Below are positions 6,899 to 15,618 of a stretch of 38,219 nucleotides of DNA, piece by piece (position 1 is the first letter of the stretch; every line of letters begins with the position of its first letter). The DNA is taken from NCBI GenBank assembly GCA_016788315.1, contig JAEUSG010000125.1, forward strand, positions 1 to 38,219. Direction: 5' to 3'. The notes beneath the pieces are model-generated. The model was not told the DNA's origin, ran no database searches, and saw only the letters and a program-made list of their open reading frames with translations. Source of the DNA: Fibrobacterota bacterium. GTDB lineage: Bacteria > Fibrobacterota > OXYB2-FULL-49-7 > JAEUSG01. A program made the position numbers and the translations under genes.

Positions 6899-8476
6899 GT
6901 GAGTTTACAACAAGAAGCAGCACGCAGAAGAACATTCGCAATCGTTTCACATCCCGATGCAGGAAAGACTACTCTAACAGAGAAGCTCCTGCTTTACGGT
7001 GGTGCTGTCCAGTTAGCTGGCTCTGTTACTGCGCGTAAACAGGACAGAGCAACTGTTTCCGACTGGCTTGAAATCGAACGCAAGCGCGGAATCTCTGTAA
7101 CATCAACGGTGCTCTTCTTTGACTATGACGGACACAAAATCAATCTGCTTGACACCCCTGGCCACAATGATTTCTCTGAAGACACTTACCGTGTATTAAC
7201 AGCCGTTGATTCTGTTATTATGGTTATTGACGGCGGTAAAGGTATTGAGAAGCAGACCAAAAAACTCTTTGAAGTATGCCGCAGACGTAAGATACCTGTT
7301 TTTACATTTGTAAACAAAATGGATCGCCCTGCAATGGATACCCTTTCAATTTTAGACGAAATTGAGAGTGTACTTAATATCAAAGTTTACCCAATGAACT
7401 GGCCTCTCGGATCAGGACCGGACTTTAAAGGTATCTGGGACAGACAGACAAAACTCGCTCATCTATTTCAACGAACCGTTGGCGGAGCATATAAGGCGCC
7501 TGTATCAACCCATGGTCTTAGTGACCCTTTTATAAAAGACATAATGGATGATCTTGTTTACAAAACTGTTTGTGAAGAGGTTGAGATTGTTGAGGCCACC
7601 GGCGCTGAATTTGACGAGGAGGCGGTATTGCGCGGCGAAACTACCCCTGTCTTTTTTGGAAGTGCTGTAAACAACTTCGGCCTGCAATTACTGCTTGACG
7701 GTTTCGTAAAATATTCACCTTCTGCGCAGCCGCGAATATCTGAGGGTACAGTAATAAATCCGGAAGATGAGCGCTTTTCAGGTTTTATCTTTAAGATTCA
7801 GGCAAACATGGATCCGCGCCATCGAGACAGAATGGCTTTTGTGCGGATTATATCGGGCAAATTCTACCGCGAAATACCTGTAACTCATTGCAGAACTGGA
7901 AAAAAGATTAGACTCTCGAACACAAATAATGTTTTCGGTCGTGAGAGGGTTTCTATCGACGAAGCTTTCCCTGGCGACGTAATCGGTGTTGTCGGCGGCG
8001 ATTTCTTTTCTATCGGCGATACTCTCAGCGATGACCCTACGATTAAATATGCTGAAATCCCCCGCTTTCCACCGGAGTGTTTTGCGTTCATTCACAATCC
8101 CTCCCCCGCAAACTTCAAGAAATTCCAAAGCGGATTGGATCAGCTTGTTCAGGAGGGGTTGGTTCACCGTTTCTATTTGTCAAAGTCCTACCAGAAAACA
8201 CCTCTATTGGCTGCTGTAGGTCCTTTGCAGTTCGACATGGTTCAGTTTCGCCTGGAATCAGAGTACGGCGCACCTTCACGCGTTGAACGGGCCTCCTGGA
8301 CAATAGCACGCTGGATAGAGGGAAAAGATTACGATAAAGATGCGCTTAGTCTTCCGTACGGCAGCGAATGGGCAATAGATGGCGATGATCGCGATGTGCT
8401 TCTGTTTAACAGCGAATGGCATCTTGACTCTTTCAGAGAAAAGAATCCTAAACTTAATCTGACTGAATATCCATAG
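6899..8476 (+). CDS. prfC: peptide chain release factor 3
   Basis: RF3 is a translational GTPase that recycles release factors 1 and 2 from the ribosome. All GTPase motifs are present: SHPDAGKTT (residues 17-25), a switch I region with SDWLEIERKRGISVTS (54-69), DTPGH (85-89) and NKMD (139-142). The C-terminal domains carry the RF3-specific 'VGPLQFDMVQFRLESEYGA' block. The length of 525 is normal (about 529 in E. coli). The start is GTG, with the MSLQQEAARRRTFAIVSHPD opening typical of the family. There is no good Shine-Dalgarno sequence in the 6 nt after the pectate-lyase-like gene, so translational coupling or read-through transcription is likely. No terminator separates the two genes. Confidence 0.97.
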   Translation: MSLQQEAARRRTFAIVSHPDAGKTTLTEKLLLYGGAVQLAGSVTARKQDRATVSDWLEIERKRGISVTSTVLFFDYDGHKINLLDTPGHNDFSEDTYRVLTAVDSVIMVIDGGKGIEKQTKKLFEVCRRRKIPVFTFVNKMDRPAMDTLSILDEIESVLNIKVYPMNWPLGSGPDFKGIWDRQTKLAHLFQRTVGGAYKAPVSTHGLSDPFIKDIMDDLVYKTVCEEVEIVEATGAEFDEEAVLRGETTPVFFGSAVNNFGLQLLLDGFVKYSPSAQPRISEGTVINPEDERFSGFIFKIQANMDPRHRDRMAFVRIISGKFYREIPVTHCRTGKKIRLSNTNNVFGRERVSIDEAFPGDVIGVVGGDFFSIGDTLSDDPTIKYAEIPRFPPECFAFIHNPSPANFKKFQSGLDQLVQEGLVHRFYLSKSYQKTPLLAAVGPLQFDMVQFRLESEYGAPSRVERASWTIARWIEGKDYDKDALSLPYGSEWAIDGDDRDVLLFNSEWHLDSFREKNPKLNLTEYP

Positions 8477-8488
8477 GTTACCTGCACT

Positions 8489-9484
8489 ATGTCATCTAAA
8501 GACTCAAAGAAAAAGAGAGCAGCACTTTTATCGATAATATCGAACTCCTCCCTCGTTATTGCAAAACTTGTGATCGGTTTTTCGACAGGCGCGGTTTCCA
8601 TTATTTCCGAAGCAATTCACTCCGCTGTTGATCTGGTAGCATCTGTAATTGCCTACTTTGCCGTGCGTGCATCCGGTAAGCCAGCAGATAAGGATCATCC
8701 ATTCGGCCATGGTAAATATGAAAACCTCTCAGGCGCTATAGAAGCACTACTCATATTTGTAGCAGCATTCTGGATTATGAAAGAGGCGCTGCATAAACTC
8801 CAAAATCCACAACACCTTGAAGTTTTAGGCCCTGGAATTATTGTAATGGCAGTTTCTGCAATCGCAAATATCCTTGTTTCAAGGTATCTTTTCAAAGTAG
8901 GAAAAGAGACCGACTCCATGGCTCTTGAGGCTGACGCCTGGCATCTTATGACAGATGTCTACACTTCTTTCGGTGTAATGGCCGCCCTTGCTTTTATGTG
9001 GATAGGCCACCATTTGCGTCCCGATCTGCCCTGGGAATTCGTTGATCCGATTGCAGCGCTATTCGTCTCTGCACTCATCCTGAAAGCGGCATGGGATCTT
9101 ACCAAACAGGCAATTTCTGTGTTGCTGGATGAAAAGCTGCCCGATGACGAAGAGCATCTTATCCGTCAGCATATTACAGAATATGCACCAACTGTACGAG
9201 GTTACCATCGGCTTCGTACCAGGAAATCAGGCGGACACAGACTTGTGGAATTCCACATGCTAGTTGACGGAACAATGTCTGTTATGCAATCACATTTGAT
9301 TTCAGATAAACTCATTAACTCTATACATGAACACTATCCCGACACTACAGTTACAATACATATCGAACCGTGCGACGACCGTTGCGATGATGATTGCGCT
9401 GGTGATGGATGCATGCTTTCAGATATATCGCGAAATGGTGTTAAGGAACATATCCAAAAGTCTACCAGACCCCAAAGCCTTTAA
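8489..9484 (+). CDS. cation diffusion facilitator family metal exporter
   Basis: The protein exports divalent metal ions (Zn, Fe, Mn or similar) across the inner membrane by proton antiport. Of its 331 residues, the first 210 hold about six membrane spans. Site-A ligands appear as HSAVD in span 2 and DAWHLMTD in span 5. The intracellular HPFGHGKYE loop motif is typical. A cytoplasmic ferredoxin-like domain follows (GGHRLVEFHMLVDG, TVTIHIEPCDD). The C-terminus is unusual: Cys295, 299, 303 and 308 in CDDRCDDDCAGDGC could form an extra metal site. The gene begins 12 nt after prfC and probably shares its transcript. Its 3' end overlaps the convergent TauE-type gene by 23 nt. Confidence 0.93.
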   Translation: MSSKDSKKKRAALLSIISNSSLVIAKLVIGFSTGAVSIISEAIHSAVDLVASVIAYFAVRASGKPADKDHPFGHGKYENLSGAIEALLIFVAAFWIMKEALHKLQNPQHLEVLGPGIIVMAVSAIANILVSRYLFKVGKETDSMALEADAWHLMTDVYTSFGVMAALAFMWIGHHLRPDLPWEFVDPIAALFVSALILKAAWDLTKQAISVLLDEKLPDDEEHLIRQHITEYAPTVRGYHRLRTRKSGGHRLVEFHMLVDGTMSVMQSHLISDKLINSIHEHYPDTTVTIHIEPCDDRCDDDCAGDGCMLSDISRNGVKEHIQKSTRPQSL

Positions 9485-10304
9485 GCAGACTTGAAATCGC
9501 TGCAGCTATAAGCAGCACAATCACCAAAATACGAATAGTGGCCGGCTTTGACTTTGCAAACATTTTCACGCCGACACGTGAACCAAGTATAACACCCAAT
9601 ATAGACGGCACTGCAACTATTGGCAGCACCGCTCCTTTATGGAGATATACCCATGCCGCAGCTGTATCTGAGATAGCTATAACCAGCATACTTGAAGCCA
9701 CTGCAACCTTCAGTGGTGTCCCCAAGACAAGATTAAAGACTGGAACATTGGCCCAACCTGCACCCATGCCAAACATACCGGCCATAAAGCCGACCATGCC
9801 AAAAAGGATAAAGCCAATCACAGTGTTTTTTGCACACCATTTTACTTCACGTCCGCATGATTCATCAACGAATACTCCCTGCATTCCAAAAATCCTAGAA
9901 AAGTAGTCTGCCTTATTAATTGCACTTTCTTCGGATCTCTTTACAAATATCATTACAGCACAAATGAACATTATGGCAAAACCAAGCAATATACGAACCA
10001 TCTGCTGATCAAAGGCAAGTCCGACACGGGCACCTATTATTGCAAAGATTGAAGAGATAAGCGCCATTGGCATAACAAGTTCAAGAGAGGCACAGCCCTT
10101 GCGAAGTAGCGCAGGCGAACTTGACAAAGCTGCTGCAAGAGCCATCAAAAGTGAGGCTCCTCGAATATAGTCTACATGAAAAGGAAAAAAAGCGGCAGCG
10201 ATTGGAACAAAAAGAACTGCACCGCCAACTCCAGCCATTACCGCAACAATGCCGATTCCAAAACCGACAACAAAAAGCGCGGCCACCATACCATAAACTT
10301 CCAT
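9462..10304 (-). CDS. TauE/SafE family membrane transporter
   Basis: The 280-residue product has about eight hydrophobic segments in two halves. Each half carries the glycine-rich motif of the family: MAGVGGAVLFVPI near residue 25 and MFGMGAGWANVPVFN near residue 180. The family (formerly DUF81) moves sulfur-containing anions such as sulfite or sulfonates, but the substrate here cannot be read from sequence. The ATG begins immediately after the stop codon of the upstream DUF1634-like gene, so the two are translationally coupled, a frequent pairing. An extra loop (SRIFGMQGVFVDESCGREVK) lies between the halves. It converges on the CDF gene with overlapping ends and no terminator. Confidence 0.92.
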   Translation of the reverse strand: MEVYGMVAALFVVGFGIGIVAVMAGVGGAVLFVPIAAAFFPFHVDYIRGASLLMALAAALSSSPALLRKGCASLELVMPMALISSIFAIIGARVGLAFDQQMVRILLGFAIMFICAVMIFVKRSEESAINKADYFSRIFGMQGVFVDESCGREVKWCAKNTVIGFILFGMVGFMAGMFGMGAGWANVPVFNLVLGTPLKVAVASSMLVIAISDTAAAWVYLHKGAVLPIVAVPSILGVILGSRVGVKMFAKSKPATIRILVIVLLIAAAISSLLKGFGVW

Positions 10305-10700
10305 CTAGTGCCCCCCTGAAATTGCACCGCTTGCAACTAGAAGAAGCACCGCTAACTGAAGCAGTGCAAGAATTAAAAAACGGTAAAGTTTAGCTGAAAA
10401 GAATTTTGGTAGCAGCACGATATAAGCTTTAATCACCACAATAGAAAGGAGCAGCACAGCAATAAGCGCAAGGGTATCCATGCAATAGAATGTTGATGCC
10501 AATCTTGATGCAAATGAGATATTCGGATCCGTATTTACACTAGCTGCGGATAATGACCATATTTCGTGCGCCTTTTCAGGCGGTAGAACTGAAGAACCTA
10601 TTCCCAGGATATACAGAAGAAAAAAAAGAACCAGCAAAAACAGGGCAGCCTTAACACCCCATTCAAATTCTTTTGCCAGTTTTTTATATATCTCGTCCAT
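10305..10700 (-). CDS. DUF1634-like small membrane protein
   Basis: The 131-residue product has three hydrophobic segments: ALFLLVLFFLLYILGIG, DTLALIAVLLLSIVVIKAYI and FLILALLQLAVLLLVASG. The length, span layout and position directly upstream of a TauE/SafE transporter fit the DUF1634 family, a known neighbour of these permeases. I infer an accessory role in the same transport system. The stop codon abuts the next ATG. It diverges from the EamA gene over 64 nt. Confidence 0.85.
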   Translation of the reverse strand: MDEIYKKLAKEFEWGVKAALFLLVLFFLLYILGIGSSVLPPEKAHEIWSLSAASVNTDPNISFASRLASTFYCMDTLALIAVLLLSIVVIKAYIVLLPKFFSAKLYRFLILALLQLAVLLLVASGAISGGH

Positions 10701-10764
10701 TTTGCTCCATGCATTCTTAAAAGAATATAAATAATACTACTACAATCTTATTATCTTTCGAAGC

Positions 10765-11577
10765 ATGCCTATCATCATGCTTCTCGGTACAGCCTTTTTC
10801 TGGAGCCTTGGCGGACTATTAATTAAGTCTGTTGATTGGCATCCAATGGCAATTGCAGGCGGAAGAAGTCTTATTGCCGTTCTCTTTCTTATTGCTGTCA
10901 CAGGTATTCCAAGAATCAAATGGTCAAAGCCTCTTGTTTTAGGTGCAATAGCCTATTCAACAACGGTCATTCTCTTTGTTATTGGCAACAAACTGACAAC
11001 AGCTGCCAATGTAATTCTTCTTCAATATACCTCTCCTGTTTATGTTGCTCTCATGAGCCGCGCCTTTCTTGGCGAACGCATCACCCGTTCAGACTGGTAT
11101 ACCATAATCCTTGTTATGTGCGGCATGGTGCTATTCTTTCTTGACGATCTAACTACCGGCAACATGATTGGCAATCTGTGCGGAATAGTCAGCGGTGTTA
11201 CCTTCGGTACCCTGATCTTATGTTTACGAAAGCAGAAGGATGAAAAACCTGAGACCTCTATAATTCTCGGTAATCTACTCACCGCATTAGTCGGCATTCC
11301 ATTCATGTTCAGCGGGCTGCCGGATGCAAAAGGGATAGGAGCCATAATAGCTCTCGGTGTACTGCAGCTTGGCGTTTCATATCTTCTTTACAGTAAGGCG
11401 ATAAGACACGTTACTGCTTTGCAGGGAATTCTTGTTCCCGTACTTGAACCATTATTGAATCCAATATGGGTGCTTATTTTTATAGGTGAAAAACCGGGAA
11501 AATGGGCTTTCTTCGGCGGAATCATTATTATCGGTGCAGTTGTAAACCGGTATATCAGACAAATCAAGAACACCTAA
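10765..11577 (+). CDS. EamA/DMT-superfamily transporter
   Basis: The 270-residue product has about ten hydrophobic helices in two EamA repeats. The first begins at LLGTAFFWSLGGLLIK, and the second after the central charged linker (CLRKQKDEKPET). LEPLLNPIWVLIFIGEKP in the second repeat is the hallmark 'EP' helix of the family, mirrored by QYTSPVYVALMSRAFLGERI in the first. Members export metabolites or amino acids; the substrate is unknown here. No strong ribosome binding site is visible before the ATG at 10765, but an N-terminal extension would disrupt the first helix. It ends 127 nt before the next gene, which has its own promoter. Confidence 0.92.
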   Translation: MPIIMLLGTAFFWSLGGLLIKSVDWHPMAIAGGRSLIAVLFLIAVTGIPRIKWSKPLVLGAIAYSTTVILFVIGNKLTTAANVILLQYTSPVYVALMSRAFLGERITRSDWYTIILVMCGMVLFFLDDLTTGNMIGNLCGIVSGVTFGTLILCLRKQKDEKPETSIILGNLLTALVGIPFMFSGLPDAKGIGAIIALGVLQLGVSYLLYSKAIRHVTALQGILVPVLEPLLNPIWVLIFIGEKPGKWAFFGGIIIIGAVVNRYIRQIKNT

Positions 11578-11628
11578 AAGCCAGCCTGTTCTATCTTCTC
11601 ACATGTAAAATCAGCAATATATCTAGTG

Positions 11629-11658
11629 TTGACAAAAGAGATTGCAACATTGTATAAT
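11629..11658 (+). promoter_or_regulatory. near-consensus sigma-70 promoter
   Basis: TTGACA (11629-11634) and TATAAT (11653-11658) both match the consensus exactly, with an 18-nt spacer. The start of transcription would be near 11665, giving a leader of about 40 nt before the ATG at 11705. Confidence 0.8.
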
Positions 11659-11704
11659 TCATCCCTATCTTTTCTTTTAGCCAATCTATAAACAGGGTTT
11701 TATC

Positions 11705-13456
11705 ATGAAAAAAGTATCTCTATTCATTATTTCACTATTCATTTTTCTCAATGCACAAGAATCCTATCGTTTTGTCATACTGGGCGATAGAACAGGTAGT
11801 GCCCAAGACGGTGTTTTCCCAAAAATAATCGACCAAACACTCAAGCTTACACCATCGCCATTGTTTTATACAAATGTTGGCGATCAAATTCAGGGGTATT
11901 CAAAGGATACAGCAGAATTGTCTGAACAATGGAAAGAATTTGACAGTGAGATGAAAACGATTACTGAAAAGTATAAATACTATCCAATTTATGGTAATCA
12001 TGATATCACTTATGATAATGTGGAACCATATCACAACAAAAAGAGAGGTCCTTCTTACTACTCTTATGATATCGGACCCGATCGTTTTATTGTCCTCGAT
12101 AATTCACGCTTTAATAATCCTGCCAAGATAGATAAGGCTCAACTGGCTTTTCTGAAAAAAACACTGAACGAAAGCAAAAAAGTTAGAAATCTTTTCTGTT
12201 TCTATCACAAGCCGATGTTTGATGCAACACCTAGAGAACCAATCATGGATGATCTTCATAAATTGTTTAAAGAAGGCGGCGTTGACTATGTTATAAATGG
12301 TCATTATCACCGTTATAACCATGGTATTCGGGATAATATTCACTATGTTACTATCGGAAGCAGCGGCGGTCGATCAGACGGCAAAAAAAAGGATGGTTCA
12401 ATTCATCATTATGCAGTTGTGGATGTGTCTGCCAAAGAGGTGAATATCAAACCGATAACGATTGATGGCGACACAATGAATATCAATTGGGTTGTTGATT
12501 CGAGTAAAGTTGCTTACTGGAAGGTAATGTGTGGATTAACAATAAATCCAATTGAGTTGACATGGAAAGATTCATTGCTTAATAGTGGTGTATTCAAATT
12601 CAATTTTAAGAATGATCTCAGCTATGATGTTACGCTGAATATTGAATGGCAGCCGAACGAAACATATACAGACAAACAATATCAGCTTTCTGCTTTGAAT
12701 GGCACCATGCTTGTGAAGAAGGACTCTACAGGTTCCATTTCATTCGACTTTAAAACGGTATCAGGACAAATTCTGACTGGTCCGTTGGCTAAAGTAACAG
12801 CATTTCATAAAAACGACACAATAACTTTTTTGAGACGCCCTCTAATTCAAAAGACCATTGGTGTCGACAGAACAGCCAAGCCTGTTATCATTGACGGTGA
12901 ACATAATGAAGAAATATGGGTGAAAGCTGCCATGAGAGTCCAAAACACTTTTGGTGGATTGAATAGAGTTGTTGATTATGATTCTACATGGACAGCTCTT
13001 TCTTATGATGATAAAAATCTATATGTTGCTTTCAAGTGTTATGACCCCTCTCCTGATTCAATTGTCAAACCAGAAAATGGTCCGGAAAAAGATTCGATAA
13101 AGGATGAAGATCTCATAAGATTCTTTATATCCTCTTTTGATGACACTGCACATTACAAGATAATATACCTCTCACCCTCAGGTTCGCTGATAGACGCAAT
13201 AGCACCCTACTACGAAGATGACTATGACTACAAATGGAATGGTGTTGACGAATCGAAGGTTCTAACAAAGAGTAACATGTGGCAGGGAGAATTTAAAGTA
13301 TCTTGGAAATCTTTGGGATTCAAAAAACCGACACCATTTTATATCAATTGCAAAAGACCAAGTTTCAGATTCCCGAAACGAAAAGGAAAAGTCTTCCTTC
13401 AACTTCCGTCGGATATGATGCATGGAACTGACGCTAAAACATTTATAATAAAATAA
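11705..13456 (+). CDS. secreted metallophosphoesterase with C-terminal CBM9-like domain
   Basis: The 583-residue product has a short signal peptide (VSLFIISLFIFLNAQ). A calcineurin-like phosphoesterase domain follows with metal-binding motifs GDRTG (27-31), GD (59-60), GNHD (97-100), FYHKPMF and NGHYHRY. Residues from about 385 to the end look like a family 9 carbohydrate-binding or DOMON-type beta-sandwich: PVIIDGEHNEEIWVKA, DSTWTALSYDDKNLYVAFK, EDLIRFFISS. The combination suggests a periplasmic or surface hydrolase for phosphorylated substrates held near carbohydrate. It lacks the PNPF C-terminal domain of the other secreted proteins here, so it probably stays in the periplasm. A strong promoter lies upstream, and the acetyltransferase gene follows after 8 nt. 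Confidence 0.87.
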   Translation: MKKVSLFIISLFIFLNAQESYRFVILGDRTGSAQDGVFPKIIDQTLKLTPSPLFYTNVGDQIQGYSKDTAELSEQWKEFDSEMKTITEKYKYYPIYGNHDITYDNVEPYHNKKRGPSYYSYDIGPDRFIVLDNSRFNNPAKIDKAQLAFLKKTLNESKKVRNLFCFYHKPMFDATPREPIMDDLHKLFKEGGVDYVINGHYHRYNHGIRDNIHYVTIGSSGGRSDGKKKDGSIHHYAVVDVSAKEVNIKPITIDGDTMNINWVVDSSKVAYWKVMCGLTINPIELTWKDSLLNSGVFKFNFKNDLSYDVTLNIEWQPNETYTDKQYQLSALNGTMLVKKDSTGSISFDFKTVSGQILTGPLAKVTAFHKNDTITFLRRPLIQKTIGVDRTAKPVIIDGEHNEEIWVKAAMRVQNTFGGLNRVVDYDSTWTALSYDDKNLYVAFKCYDPSPDSIVKPENGPEKDSIKDEDLIRFFISSFDDTAHYKIIYLSPSGSLIDAIAPYYEDDYDYKWNGVDESKVLTKSNMWQGEFKVSWKSLGFKKPTPFYINCKRPSFRFPKRKGKVFLQLPSDMMHGTDAKTFIIK

Positions 13457-13464
13457 ATATCCAT

Positions 13465-13887
13465 ATGCCCAATATATTAATCCGGGAATACTGCAACGAT
13501 ACAGACAAAATTAGTGTGATTACACTTTGGAGATCTGTTTTCGGATATTATGATGGTTATAACGACCCTGAAACCTCAATAAACAAAAAGCTCAATGCAG
13601 ATGACCATCTTTTCTTTGTAGCAACCATGAATGAAGAAATTGTCGGCACAGTGATGGCAGGATACGATGGTCACAGAGGATGGATATATTCATTAGCAGT
13701 AGATCCAGACTCACAAAAGAGAGGCATTGGTCGTCAACTAGTTGATAAAGCTGAGAGTGCTCTTAAAGCGCTTGGCTGCCCTAAACTTAATCTTCAGATA
13801 CTGGACACAAACAACAAGGTGATTGGATTCTACGAGAAACTAGGCTTCAAAATAGAACCGAGAATTAGCATGGGAAAGGTGCTATAA
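13465..13887 (+). CDS. ypeA: GNAT acetyltransferase, YpeA type
   Basis: The 140-residue product is a single GNAT domain. The acetyl-CoA motif A is SLAVDPDSQKRGIGRQL, with the R/Q-x-x-G-x-G/A core at residues 86-91. The family-specific blocks VITLWRSVF, NDPETSINKKL, GTVMAGYDGHRGWIY and GCPKLNLQI, and the ending LGFKIEPRISMGKVL, match YpeA proteins of enterobacteria and others in order and spacing. The substrate of YpeA is not established. It begins 8 nt after the phosphoesterase gene without a clear binding site, and its stop is 1 nt from the next ATG, so all three genes are likely co-transcribed. Confidence 0.88.
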   Translation: MPNILIREYCNDTDKISVITLWRSVFGYYDGYNDPETSINKKLNADDHLFFVATMNEEIVGTVMAGYDGHRGWIYSLAVDPDSQKRGIGRQLVDKAESALKALGCPKLNLQILDTNNKVIGFYEKLGFKIEPRISMGKVL

Positions 13888-13888
13888 A

Positions 13889-14023
13889 ATGGAATGTAAA
13901 CAGAATGAAAACAAAAAGAGCTGCAAATGCAGCTCTAAAAGTTGTTCTCGAAACGGGAAGTGCTGTGAGTGCGTCGCTTATCATCGCGCACTCAAACAGC
14001 TCCCTCAATGTTTAAAACAGTGA
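13889..14023 (+). CDS. DUF6485-type cysteine-rich mini-protein
   Basis: This 44-residue frame starts MECKQNENKKSCKC and ends PQCLKQ. It has eight cysteines in the pattern MEC...CKC...C...GKCCECVAYHR...C. The GKCCECVAYHR block and the 'MEC' start match small DUF6485 proteins as I remember them. The Cys spacing suggests metal (Zn or Fe-S) binding; the role is unknown. The ATG lies 1 nt after the ypeA stop (TAAAATG), which points to translational coupling. The gene ends 3 nt from the convergent beta-helix gene. A minus-strand terminator hairpin lies inside it (13911-13936). Confidence 0.8.
   Translation: MECKQNENKKSCKCSSKSCSRNGKCCECVAYHRALKQLPQCLKQ
13911..13936 (-). terminator. intrinsic terminator of the beta-helix gene, inside the DUF6485-type gene
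   Basis: On the minus strand, arms AGAGCTGCA and TGCAGCTCT (9 nt, perfect, 2-nt loop) are followed by TTTTTGTTTT. The hairpin occupies 13917-13936. It overlaps the coding sequence of the plus-strand mini-gene and is 91 nt past the stop of the minus-strand gene. Confidence 0.72.
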
Positions 14024-14026
14024 TAA

Positions 14027-15514
14027 TTAACGCTTCAATATCAGCGCTTTAACTTCACTTCTTGAAGCAGCATTAAGCTTTGCAAAGTAAACACCATTCG
14101 AAGCGTTCTTTGCATTCCATTCAATAACAGAGCTACCTGTTATACTTTTTGAGAAAACAGTCTTTCCATCAACAGAATGTATTGAAAGAACCGCCTTCTC
14201 TGAACCAAGGTTGCATGTAAGTACAACAGAATTGCTGAATGGGTTTACAGAACTCACATTAAGAGCTGATGCTTTTGCACCCTTAACAGTCCGATTATTC
14301 TCCACAGCAACAGTACTATACATATCAGCACCGATATCCCAGGCACCTGTTCTGGTTTCTCCGTCAATATCGAGAGCTGCTGTTACTGGGCAGCCTACAG
14401 AGTCGCCTGCACCAAGTGCTACTGAGCCCAAAGCCAGGTGAAAATTCAAAGTGCTGATATCTGCAAATAAACCTGCTGCTGCTGTGCTTTTCTTGCTGTT
14501 AGCTCCCGGAGCAGATGCATCGTTTGAGATATTGTAATCTGAAGCGGCATCGCATTCCAGGAAATCATAATGTCCTGAACCTTTTGAGCCATAGAACATA
14601 GCGATGCAATTCTTTACAAAGCAGCGACGGAATCCGGAATTAGACACATCAACATCTGTCGCACCGTGAACAACAGTAACATTATAGCAGCGAACTGTAG
14701 CTGTTGCTGTTCTTCCAATTATACCTTCTTTACCTGTTTTAGTGATTATACAATTAGAGAACTGAAATTCTCTAGTTGATGTTGAGTTTAAATTGACACC
14801 AAGAAAAACATCATGAATCAGGAGATTGTTTATATATACTTTACCTGGTGCAGTGGCAGCTGCTTCACTAATTCCATATGCTGCTGTTTTACCTGCGCTA
14901 ACTCCGAAAACTTCAAGCCATTCAACTTTTGCAAAATCTTCTACAAACCAGAGAGCCGCCCAACTCTGACCATAACTATTACTCATTCTTGCACCACGGC
15001 CAATGATACCGCCATGTCTCTGTCCTTCCGCAACTGTTAACCACTTGTAATGTGCACTATCGACAGTTGAACCCTGAAAGCGTAGACGCTCTATCTCAAA
15101 GACACCATCATTGTAACATACACCCTTCCAAATAATATCAGATGTAACAAGGTTTACAGGAGCTGCATTTTCCCAAAGCACTGGATTGGCATAGCATCTG
15201 TAAATGGAGATCGCAGCAGAGGAGGCTGACGATGAAAGGGGTGACTGCAAAGCAATTACAGTAGCACTCACTCTTGCAAGAATAAAACCAGTTGCACTTC
15301 CAATTACGACAGAGTCACCCTCTCCGATATTTGCCGGAAATGCGGCATCGGTCAAAGTGATTGTATCATTTGTTGAATTGGATGTTGCTCCGCTGGCCGC
15401 TGTAAATACAGCTGTACTGCTGGTACCAATACTACGCGCTTTGATTGTAACTGCACTAGTTATAGAAAACAGCGCAAGTGTTCCTATAACAGCAAACTTT
15501 ACCATTCTTTTCAT
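14027..15514 (-). CDS. secreted parallel beta-helix protein with choice-of-anchor-Q-like end and C-terminal secretion domain
   Basis: The 495-residue product has a signal peptide (FAVIGTLALFSITSAVTI). Repeated short strands such as VEWLEVFGVS, VYINNLLIHDV, FQFSNCIITKTG, VRCYNVTVVHG and FVKNCIAMFYG indicate a right-handed beta-helix of the pectate-lyase fold class. 'DIDGETRTGAWDIGADMY' is the motif usually seen at the end of choice-of-anchor-Q / polysaccharide-lyase-like helices. The last 80 residues hold VNPFSNSVVLTC, IEWNAKN, NGVYFAKL and a basic end (LILKR). It probably binds or cleaves an acidic polysaccharide, but I see no certain catalytic set. AGAGGAGAG precedes the ATG. It lies downstream of the large NHL protein gene on the same strand. 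Confidence 0.86.
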   Translation of the reverse strand: MKRMVKFAVIGTLALFSITSAVTIKARSIGTSSTAVFTAASGATSNSTNDTITLTDAAFPANIGEGDSVVIGSATGFILARVSATVIALQSPLSSSASSAAISIYRCYANPVLWENAAPVNLVTSDIIWKGVCYNDGVFEIERLRFQGSTVDSAHYKWLTVAEGQRHGGIIGRGARMSNSYGQSWAALWFVEDFAKVEWLEVFGVSAGKTAAYGISEAAATAPGKVYINNLLIHDVFLGVNLNSTSTREFQFSNCIITKTGKEGIIGRTATATVRCYNVTVVHGATDVDVSNSGFRRCFVKNCIAMFYGSKGSGHYDFLECDAASDYNISNDASAPGANSKKSTAAAGLFADISTLNFHLALGSVALGAGDSVGCPVTAALDIDGETRTGAWDIGADMYSTVAVENNRTVKGAKASALNVSSVNPFSNSVVLTCNLGSEKAVLSIHSVDGKTVFSKSITGSSVIEWNAKNASNGVYFAKLNAASRSEVKALILKR

Positions 15515-15618
15515 AACTCTCCTCTTTTGTTAATATTTCGAACAATCGAACTGTTGAAATATAATAGAGAGCTATTCTCGTTTGCAAACCAATAAAATGG
15601 TAAGCTTGTGGAATACGG

